A stretch of DNA of 32,489 nt from Cymbomonas tetramitiformis (lineage: Eukaryota > Chlorophyta > Pyramimonadophyceae > Pyramimonadales > Pyramimonadaceae): NCBI GenBank assembly GCA_001247695.2, contig LGRX02035033.1, positions 1-32,489 on the forward strand, written 5' to 3'. The notes under the pieces were generated by a model. The model was not told the DNA's origin. It ran no database searches and saw only the letters and a list, made by a program, of their open reading frames with translations. Both the position numbers and the translations under genes were made by a program. Positions 8,986-19,800 of the stretch are shown here, piece by piece (position 1 is the stretch's first letter; each line of letters starts with the position of its first letter).

Positions 8986-10861
8986 ATGGGGTTTCTAGGC
9001 TCCGTACTGCCTCGCAGAGTGAGGGTGGCGATACTGATACTTTGTGTAAAACTCTCCAACTATGTTGTGGGAGCTACGCACACGGTCTTCGACGTTCAGG
9101 ATTGTCTCCTGAAACCAGGCGCCATCGCTACTGTCGCAGTTGAGGAGTGTGACGCAGGTTTCCCCATTCAAGCAAACACTCCAGCCCAACTTCGTTACGC
9201 TCAAGCACAACTTAATTGTTGACGCTTTCCTATTTTGCTTTGTAAATGATTTGCGCTATCCGACGGATGTTTTTGCAGGCACTTCATGCTATCCTTGCTC
9301 CGAAGAAATTTTCTCGTGTCCAGATAAGAACGTGGGCAAGTGCACTGTGAGCAACATTCCCAGTTCCGACATGCCCCACCCACCGCTTATGTTTGTTTTC
9401 CCTTTACAATCCTTAAGATCGTTGTCTGCGAAGTTTTACGCAACGATGGTCAGTACTTACTGGTTTGTCGAACCCTTTTTGTCGTTTGCCAACCCCCTAC
9501 GACTCACTATTGCTGTGTCTCCTTTCAGCCGTGTCAGGCGGGTGACTACTGCCCGCGAGGCTCAATGAACGAATATGGGTGGTCTAGAGCACACTTGTGC
9601 GCTGCGGGATATTACTGTGAAGACACCAAGACGCAAGTACCATGTCAAAACGGGTGTGCACCGCCGGAAATCGTTTCTTGTATTCGCGTTGTGACGTTGG
9701 GCTCTTTTCAGTTTCCCGGTCGATCCCCTGCTCAGACATCGTTTCAGTCTTTGGTGCTTATCGGGAGACTTTTATCCGTTTGCAGATATTTTTGTCCCGA
9801 GGGGACATTTGCGTACATCGAAGACAACACGTGCCTGGCTGACAGTGGCTACTACTGTCCTGAAGGTCTCCAGCTGTCGGAAACCTCGATACTTTGTTCC
9901 CCTCTTTTCATCGCATGTGGCAGCACAGAAGAAACTCTGAGAGCCGCCACTTCACTGCGAGCCATACTCTTGAGCTCATTCAGCCATCGTCGGCAGCGCA
10001 CGCCCGCGTTTCCTGAAGGAATTGCCACCGCTGTTTCGCGCTCAACGTTCGCGGTATTCCTTTGATTTGGTGAGGTGTACTATCGTTGTTAAAGAACAGC
10101 CACGGCGCAGTCGCGCTGCGTACTGTGTCGGTTCTTCAGAAAGGGACGTGCGGCAGTCTTCGCTCGCGAATAGTCGCCCGCTGCTCGGCGCGCATGAAAG
10201 GTATCCAAGTTGCGGCTGGTATCCGCGAGATTTCTGGTGAAGGGCGTCGCACCCTTCTTGTTTCAGGACGGTGCGGTTCTCATCCCCGTGTGACCCGGTT
10301 GGGCCTCTTCCTCCTTGTCTTGTAAGCAGGTTCCAACAATACATTTTCGCCATGTCCTGCCGGGTATTACTGCCCAACACCTTCAGAGAAGATCATTTGT
10401 CCGAAGGTGACCCTCATCCCGCATGATTGCCTTGTAAGTTTTCACCCGCATCTGTTGCAGTATCTGCTGGTAGTTAATACCCTGAACTACAAGGGCAGAT
10501 GGGCGGCCGGCGGGAGTCTCGTACCCCACTTAACACCAGACCTTTCTTTAGCCACGTTATTGCCACCTTTGATAGGAGTTGAGAACTTTCTGAGTAGTTT
10601 ATACTGTTTCACTCATGCTCCGAGCACCTTTGTTTTGCACCCCACTGCCGAGCCAATCTACGATGCATGAAACAGCCACGTTTTCATATCGTCCATTCCT
10701 ATGCTTCATCAAATCCCCTTACTGATGGGGACGTGCTGACATCGCGGCAATTCCCTCAACCATGGCAGGACCACTACTGTCGAAAGTATTCCGTTCGTCC
10801 GAGATCCTGCAAACTTCTTAAAGATTGCGAGGAGGGAACGGAATATCCTGATTTTAGTATC
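8986..10861 (+). CDS. ABCG gene, exons 1-6: signal peptide and Cys-rich ectodomain
   Basis: ATG 8986 is chosen because the next ~29 residues form a signal peptide (basic RRVR, then hydrophobic VAILILCV). The upstream frame has no other ATG. Exons 2-5 encode repeats of the pattern CxxGxYCPxG ([30 protein letters not shown]), as in the GCC2/GCC3-like ectodomain of plant ABCG24/28 proteins. Exon 4 ends in phase 1 and exon 5 begins in the matching phase, joining through a Gly codon. Exon 6 holds [15 protein letters not shown], like the conserved membrane-proximal cysteine motif of these proteins. The region should be lumenal or extracellular. Confidence 0.8.
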
Positions 10862-13800
10862 GTATGTCCCGCAACAATACATCCGCCTGCGCTTCTTCAC
10901 CTCCCGTGCACGAACTATAAAGCCTCCAAAGTTGATCGTGAAACAGCTCTAGGCTCGCTGCGTCCTGTCGGAGCTTTCTTGAGGTGCTGTCGGTCATGTA
11001 GGCGCCGTGGAGAGTAGGAGCTTCGCCCTCTGTCGGCGTGCCGTGATGAATCTGCCTGGTTCTAACAATCCACGCCTCGGAAATGGATGCAAGTGAGAGA
11101 AATTGAGCTCTCTGGACCAGACTATCGGAATACCCGGGCAAAGGATCTCAGGGCAGGAAACGGGCTCTTTGCAACAGCCGTATGCTAAAGCAGTTCCCCA
11201 TCGTTTGACAACCACTGTGGCTCTGTAGAAAAGAAGCAGAGACCCGTGCCGCTTCCCGGCGCCTCCTCGTTCCGCTGTTTCCCAAGGACCTGTGACCTCC
11301 ACCTCTCGCGGCACCGTCTGTCTCCCTCCCCTCCTACGGTCTGACATCGCGGCGTGGCAGGGCCTGCAAGCTGAAAGACCTATATCAAATCTGGGCGCTT
11401 GTGTGTGGCAGGCAGCGATAGCGTTATCAATTTTGGGCGTGGTGTTCACCCTTCCTTTCTTGTTCTTGAGCCTGAACAAGAAAATGCAGAAAAAGAGAAG
11501 TGTTCATGAAGAACGTTTGAAGGATCTGGCAGCTCGCTCTAATGCCATTTCGGTACAGACCGTTTCCAAACATTCTTAAAGAACTTGCAGGGTCCTAGGT
11601 GTTCCGTGATTCCCCACCTTGTACAGTGACTCGTCCCTCCCTTCCGATTGACCACCTCATCCTTCCTATCTGGTGTGTTTTTAATTTCCTCGTGAGCTTC
11701 GCTCCCAAGCGCCAGGGCGTTATTTGCGACCATGCCCAGTCGCCCTGGGCCGTGAGCCGGTGGCAGTGTACCACCGAGGGTCGCTGCGTGACGAGCAGGT
11801 GATGGCGATCGATGTCTCATCAAGTTTCGTGGTTTGGCGAGCAGGTCTTGACATCCAGCCTGCTCGGAGGTCAGACCGGCATGGTCCTTGGCTCTGCCAT
11901 ACCGGGCTTCATTCCCGTCACCCGTCCAATCTCCATCAGCTTTCAGGACCTCTCACTGTTTCTGCCGGACGGACGCCAAATTCTTTTTGGGTGAGTTGCG
12001 GCACATCAGCCTCGGGCATAGCACTCCGCCAGGCTGGGATAGCTGTGGCATTTGCGTTGCCGCTCTGGTCACACATCCCATTGCGTCCGAGCTAGGCGCG
12101 GTGTGGGAAACGCGTCGCCGCTCCAGGAGAGTCTTTCACCCCATCCCGAGAAAACTGCCACGTCCTCCCCCGCACGGCTGAGCGAGCGGCCTCTGACAGG
12201 CAGGGTGCACGGTTGAGCGGGCGGCCTCTGACAGGCAGGGTGCATGGCTGAGCGGGCGGCCTCTGACAGGCAGGGTGCGTGGCTGAGCGACGGCCTCTGA
12301 CAGGCAGGGTGCATGGTTGAGCGACCTCTGACAGGCGGTGCACGGTTGAGCGAGCGGCCTCTGACAGGCGGGGTGCATGGCTGAGCGAGCGGCCTCTGAC
12401 AGGCAGGGTGCATGGTTGAGCGAGCGGCCTCTGACAGGCAGGGTGCATGGCTGAGCGAGCGGCCTCTGACAGGCAGGGTGCATGGTTGAGTTGGGCATGA
12501 GTGCCTAGGCCTTTTTTTTTAGGTGTGGGGTGCATGCAGCTGGTGGATTTCCGTGCAAAGTTCACCCTCCTGCAGTTTTCCCAGAGGGTAGGAGTTTGGC
12601 TGGATGGGTTGTTTGGGATGATGGGATTTGCGCAACAGTGTCGATGGAAGCTTCCAATTCTCCCGGGTGACGGCCATCATGGGGCCCTCGGGGTGCGGCA
12701 AGAGCACCCTTCTGGCGGCCTTGTGCGGGCGTACCACCGCCAGGGTGCACGGCACAGTGATGCTCAACTCCCAGCCCGCTTCCATCTCCAGCATCTCCAA
12801 CAATGTGGGCTTCGTGCCGCAGGTGTGTCCTCCTCGGATGGATCCTACGTGGAAATCATCGTTTGTGAGCCGCCTCAACTGCAGCTCCGCCACCCGTGCG
12901 CATCCGCAGCATCAGGGCGCTGCAGCTCCGCCCATCCCTGCCCATGCGCAGCGTCAGGGCCTATCTGCGGTGAGCGCATCGATGCCCATGCGCAGCGTCA
13001 GGGCCTATCTGCGGTGAGCGCATCGATGCCCATGCGCAGCGTCAGGGCCTATCTGCGGTGAGCGCATCGATGCCCATGCGCAGCGTCAGGGCCTATCTGC
13101 GGTCAGCGCATCGATGCCCATGCGCAGCGTCAGGGCCTATCTGCGGTCAGCGCATCGATGCGCATGCGCAGCAGTTGAGCACTGGCGCTGCCCAAATGCT
13201 AAAGGCATCGTTCTGTCATGGAATCCAGGACGACGTGATGTATGAAGACTTGACCGTGCGCGAAAATTTAAGCTACAGCGCACGCCTGCGCCTGCCGGTA
13301 CGATCCTTCTTTGAGTGACGCCGCGTGGTGGATCCCTTGTCTGTGATGTCTTGCGAGAGCGGTGAGGTGGCGCCACGTCCTGATGACGGAGTTGCTCCGC
13401 AGGGCACCGTTCCGCCTGACCGGCTGCGAGAGGTCATTGACGGGGCGATGACAGCACTGCAAATCACAGGCATCCAAAACGAGGTGAGCCACTCTCTGCT
13501 GCAACGCTGCCCGTTCCCAGCTCTTCATCCTGCGAGCCTCAGCAGGGGTTATAAGAGGGATCAGGACCCTCCTTGGCAAACTACACAGACAAACAATCTT
13601 GGAGAAAGAAAGGATACCGGTCGCCGCTCTTCGGTCATTGACCATGCCATGTCACATCTGCCATCCATTGGTCATACTTTGTCATACTGGTCACTGATCG
13701 CACAAATGGGAGCGCCCAGCTTGTGCCATGCCTGCTGTCACAACGCTCCCGTTATCACGAGTATCACGACACATATGTCACCGGTCATACCCGATCGCGC

Positions 13801-16800
13801 CTGTCGTCCACACTCTGTGTCAGCGCGTGATTTTGGCTTTGAAATGCGCTGGTGCCCGCACTTGCATTTGGTTTCCTTCACCCATGCCGACAGTACTTCA
13901 CATTTCTCTTCACCCTGCCGTCCACTCCAAGAGCTGGTCTATTGTATGGAGGGGCCGCTTCCCTCCCCTGCTCTGAACATCACTCGCATATTGACAACTC
14001 CGGATGCCGCCTGAACTTATAGGATTTCACCTAACGACAAACCCTTGGGGCACCCCTCTATGATTGGCAGCCGGTGGATACACGGACTGGTGCAATTTGT
14101 TGGGGGATGTGAGAATGGCCAGATGGCGGGGGAGGGCAGATTGTGGGCGGTGCAGCGCAGCGCGGCATCTCGGGGGGTCAGAAGAAGCGCGTCAACATCG
14201 GCATGGAGGTGGTGATTCGACCAAACATCCTCTTTCTGGACGAGCCCACCAGTGGCCTCAGTGCCTCCGACAGTGTGCTGATCATGAAGGTGGGGCGCGT
14301 CACACTCTCTTCTGTGCTGTGCGGTGTTCAGTGCCTTACAACGTGGCTGTACCATAAGAGGCGCCAGCACTCTGAACCAGGGCGTCCAGTAGGGTGCTAC
14401 CACCGTGGCACGGCACCACGCCTCCCGCAGATTCTGAGGCACGTCGTCCGCCTAGAGGCGCCAGCTCTCTGAGCCAGGGCTGCCCCGGCCAGTAGGGTGC
14501 TACCACTGTGGCACAGCACCACGCCTCCCGCAGATTCTGAGGCACCTCGTCCGCCTAGAGGCGCCAGCTCTCTGAGCCGGGGCTGCCCCGGCCGTAGGGT
14601 GCTACCACTGTGGCACGGTACCACGCCTCCCGCAGATTCTGAGGCACCTCGTCCGCCTAGAGGCGCCAGCTCTCTGAGCCAGGGCTGCCCCGGCCAGTAG
14701 GGTGCCCCGGCCAGTAGGGTGCTACCACTGTGGCACGGCACCACGCCTCCCGCAGATTCTGAGGCACCTCGTCCGCCTAGAGGCGCCAGCTCTCTGAGCC
14801 AGGGCTGCCCCGGCCAGTAGGGTGCTACCACTGTGGCACGGCACCACGCCTCCCGCAGATTCTGAGGCACCTCGTCCGCCTAGAGGCGAGCGACAAAATG
14901 ATAGTCGCCCTTGAACACGAAGGAGATGACCCAGTCGTCGGACTTGGCCAGCCGCCGCAGCTTCTATAGCATCCCGGTGTGGCATTTTAGGCTTACTTTT
15001 AGACTTAGACGCCGCTGGCGCCTGCATCATGCACTCACACCTCAGAGACAGTCATGTGCACCGACTTCCGCCAAAAGTCCTGTCGCTGCACAAATCATAA
15101 GGTCCCGCCCAACATGTCGCCGGCGTTCAGGAAATGGATACCTGCCAGCCGAGCTGGCGGTCTCAGATTCCAGCACCACTTTGGAGACGTGCGATGAGAG
15201 TTATCCCACCAGCTGCAGCCTGGAGACGGACACTGATCGATGCTTCCTCTGGTAGAGAACGTCAAAGGTTCCTCTGCTAGAGATCGTCAAATGTTGCGCC
15301 TGTAGGAGTCAGTAGGAGAATTCGCCGTCCCATGCCAAGGTCCTTCTTTGGCAACTGGTCCGCCTTCGACGGAAGAAGCCTCGCCTCTTGGGGCCTTTTT
15401 TTCCATGCTTCAAATTCCGCCGTCAGCAACGTTATTTCCGGCATTAAGCGGCGATTTACCCCGGCACACAAGAACTTCCGGAGATGTTCGGGCGTTCATG
15501 CGTGAAATAGAAAAACTTGTCAGCTTCCTCGGGACGGTCTTTCAGTCGATATGTTGCTTGCCTAGCCTGGGCATTCCCTATGGGTGAGTTTCAGACTCCG
15601 TCCCGCGGCCGCCAGGCTTAGGGCTCAAACGGAGGATTCACCCAGGCCGTGCAGTGGGTGGCGTGCACGTTCATGAGCCAAATCATCTTTGTAGCTGTGA
15701 CGGTATTGCGTCATCACAACGAATCTGAGGTGATTGCGCAGCTCTGGCTGGGATACGGCTGGGACGCGCCGGCGAGCGAGAGGCGGCCATGCGCTAGTGG
15801 GATATCAAGATGCCGTTCAGGATTGTATGGGGCGCTGTCCGTATGCACACGAAAGCCGTGCCGCCAGAGGGGAAAGAGGCATGATCGAAGATCGGGTCTC
15901 CACTGCACGAACATAGTTTCCACCACAAACACCAGCATGATGTGGCGGATATGTTGAGGAGAATCGGGGAAGCTCGAAGGGTGCAGGTGATGAGGAGCCT
16001 GTCATGCTTGCAGTGCACTGTGGTATCGGTCATCCACCAGCCTCGAGCCCTAATCTTCGAGATGTTCCACGACCTCATGCTTCTCGATGGCGGCTTGCTG
16101 GTCTACTACGGGCCTCAGAAAGTGCGCCGCCTTGCCTCCGGCCCCTCTTGGGCATCCCTCATGCGGTCCTCCCGCCGCGTGTCTCCCCGGCTTGCCGAGA
16201 TTGCTGTCCCGAGCGTCTGCCATTTCGCCATCGGCTCACGCGGCAGCCATAGCGATTGAAAGCAACGGGGGCTTGGACATGGGCAGGGAGTCATCAACTA
16301 CTTCATGAAGCGGCTTAATTTCCCCGCTCCTGTCGAGAATCCAGCGGACTACCTCATGGATATCCTCAACGGCGACATCCTGCCTCGCCGCAAGCTTAGG
16401 GATAGTCAGGCTGGGAGGAAAAATGGTTGGTTTGAGAACAGGAAGGGGATCGGTGGTATCCTTGCGACGCAGTGGAAGGCCCATGTCGCCAAGCTGGCGG
16501 AGGAGCCAATCAAGAAGTCCTATCTCCTGGCTCGGACGTGCTCTAAGCTTGTGATAGACAGCACCGCTGCAGGCTTGACCCATGCCAAGTCGTTCGTCAA
16601 CCCGCTGAATGCTGTTAACGAAGACGCAAATGAAGATTCGGAGGCCGGGACCCCGAAGTTGAAAAGGAAAAACACCGGCCTCTTCGATAACTTGATTAGA
16701 AATTGGGATATTCACTGCGACCTCGACAGCCAAGATACGGTACGTGTACCCAAATAAATCTGCCTCCCATCCCGGGCCATATTCGCCACATGGTTCGCCG

Positions 16801-19800
16801 CCTGCCATGCCCGGCTCTGCACGTAGCACCCTAAGGTGTCCATTTCCCTTTGACCGGCAGAACCCTACACAATATAACCCTACACAATAGTAAAGGGATG
16901 GGGTGTGAGGCCCGCGGCGCGCGCTTCAGAATCCAGCCCAGGAAGCCACAGGCTTTCATGGAGGCGAACTTTCAGAGGAAATGATCAAGAGTATCTTCGA
17001 GGAGCGCGAGTGCGTGCCCTAAACCCTAAACCCCAAACCCTAAATGATCAAGAGTATCTTCGAGGAGCGCGAGCGCGTGCCCGCACCCTTTACGCAGGCG
17101 TGTGACCGCAGGGTGGCCGCTTGCGCCCGGCGAGGTGTAGCCACAGCAGGCGTGTGTGCGCCCATTTGGACCGGGCGCTCACATGTTAGTGCTCCTCAGC
17201 CCATGCCGATGAATCGATGCCAATGAGGCTCAGACAGATGACGGCACACACGACTCGAGGGTTCCGCTCGGGGGTTGTTGGCACTGTGGGAGCAGGGTCG
17301 ATGTAGACGATGAAACGATAAAGTCAATCATTGCGGAGTTCGATACGGATTCCGACGGAACCATTGACATCTGCGAGTTCATTGAGTACGTTAATCGGCT
17401 GCAGGTATTCGATCAAGGCCGTCCATGGCATGCTCCCGCAGCATCTCTCAGACGCCCAGGTGGGGGAAGTGCACCTGGAACGGATATCACAGCGCCTCGA
17501 GACGGGGGGTGATGCAGACCCCAGCGTGGCGGTTGCACCGGTCAGCGTTCGCTCCAGCGCGGCCTCTGCGTGCGCTTGCTGCGCCACAGAGTGAGCGCGC
17601 TTCCGTGAATGTGAGCTCATCCAATGGGAAACCTCCAGGCGGGCGGGCCAGGCACGGATGCCACTCCAGGAGTAAGCGCTCGCTCAGCAGGGACCTCCGC
17701 GAGGCGCTCTGTGCTATCGAAGTGAGCGCAGCCCTTTAGGGGTGGGGCGTGTATAGCTGTTAACTACACGGGCATGTGACCTACTCATCACCTGGCATAC
17801 CCTGTAACAGAAAAGTGGTCCACGCATGACCTGGTGAGCCCTGTAACGCGGAAGTGGTCCACGCATCGCCTGGCATTTCTATAACGAAGAAATGGCTCAC
17901 GATTCGCCTGGCAAACCCTGTAGTGGGCAAGTGACCCATGCATGGCCTGGCAAACCCTGTAGCGGGCAAGTGACCCATGCATGGCCTGGCAAACCCTGTA
18001 GCGGGCAAGTGACCCATGCATGGCCTGGCAAACCCTGCAGTGACCCATGCATGGCCTGGCAGACCCTGTAGCGGGCAAGTGACCCATGCATGGCCTGGCA
18101 AACCCTGTAGCGGGCAAGTGACCCATGCATGGCCTGGCAAACCCTGTAGCGGGCAAGTGACCCATGCATGGCCTGGCATGCGGATCTTGGTGGATGCAAC
18201 GGGTGCCCTCTGTTGATTGATTCGGGCGCTGCGGCGTGGTGAGCGTGCCTCTTTGTCGAAGGGCGGCTGGGGACAAAGTGGAGGGGAGGGGTTTGCGGAC
18301 TCGGCGGATGCTCAGGTGCTGAAGGATGGCATCTCTAAGGAGATCCCCTTGGCACTGATGAACGAGCAGGACCCGCTGGAGAGGATGTACGAGCAACGTA
18401 TGCGCAACGGCTCGACGGGCAACAGCAGTGCCACCCGATACATCCAAAAGCCCCATGACGCCCTGGACCTTCTGCTTTCGGACATCGAAGAGATGCTGCG
18501 TCAGCTGTGGTGTGCTCCAGTGCTTCCGTACTCCCCTTAGCCCCCCTCCACCACTTTTTGGTGGGGAGGGGGGCTATCATCCCCGTGCTGCACGGCATTC
18601 ATCCTCGCCGTCCGTGTACGATTGCCACGAGCCGGGTGATGACTGATGGAGATTGCGAGAACTGTGCACCAATCGTGCGGTTGCATATACCGCCTATCGC
18701 CAGCTGGCCATGGCCGCCGCATGTCGCGACTGGGCACGGTGCGCGGAGGCTGGCTGAGCTGCGCGGAGGGCGGAGGGCGCAGGTGGTGCCTCCACCGAGC
18801 GTCCGAGCAGTGGATCCGACGGGTGGGGCAGCACATCATCAACATCGTGCTGCTGTTCAACACCGGCATCGTGGTGGGCTATGTGTTGATGAACAGCACA
18901 GAGATCCGCGACATCCCGGTGAACTGCACGTTCAGCAACGCCACGCTCGCCGTCGTCACGTCTGTGGCGGCCATCCCCTACTTTGCCTCAGAGATCGTAG
19001 CGCGCCATCGGGAGCAAGCCTCAGGTGGGCGCTCGGCGGTATCGCTGCCCGACCGTGCACCACTCTGCGCCGCCGGCCGATGGTTCATTTAGATCCTGGT
19101 TGCACTGGCGCCGGCATCACCCCGTCATATCGATGACAATCCCAGCGCAATGGAACCGTACCATCGCACGCAAGGCTAGCAGGGCCGTAGAAGATGTGCG
19201 AGGGATGAGCGCGGTGCTGCGTGGTAGCTGGGGATGGACGTGGGTGGAGCCTTAGGCCCGTGGGACTGTGTTTTGTGGACGATGGAGCAGGGAACTATAT
19301 GCTGTCATACTTCGTGGCGAAGAACATGGTCCTGTGCAGTGACCTGCTGTGGCAGCCCATGATCTTCCTGGCAGGGTACTACAGCATGATCCCGTACGCT
19401 TGCTCTTTTCAATATTACTTGCTTGCGCTCGTCGTGATGTCGTGGGCAGCGACCGGAATCGGCGTCCTCTGTGTCATGGTCTTCGAGGTGACCAGCGCGC
19501 TCATGGCCACCACCACAACTATCCTTGTGCTCGGTACGTCCCTGCGGCCCGCCTCTCCGCCGTGCACTCCGCGCGGCCCTCCGCTGCCCAGCCATATCGC
19601 CATTCCCCGTACCCCTCGCGCTCACCTGCACTCGCCCTCCTACCAGCCCTCGCGCCCATCGCTGGCATGCCGCCGCTTTCGACCTCCCTCCCCCGAGCAC
19701 ATAGACGCGCGCACGCCGCCCCCCCTGACCCATTTCTGGCCCATTGCTTGCCGGTGCCCCCCCGCTCAAACCCCACTGTTGAGGGACATCTCGCGCCGGC

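Noticed and set aside
12069..12565. Minus-strand open frames with Pro/Arg/Cys repeats
   Set aside because: Three overlapping frames all read through the ~35-bp intron 8 minisatellite; this is a repeat artefact inside a well-supported intron.
13325..14014. 229-codon plus-strand open frame as a separate protein
   Set aside because: Only 13403-13483 fits the ABCG protein, with proper splice sites. The rest is intron sequence that happens to be open.
12185..14890. CRISPR-like arrays
   Set aside because: These are head-to-tail minisatellites with no unique spacers, in a eukaryotic gene.
17781..18456. Minus-strand frame of 222 codons with repeated [14 protein letters not shown] units
   Set aside because: A product of the intron 18 minisatellite; no non-repeat domain and no start context.
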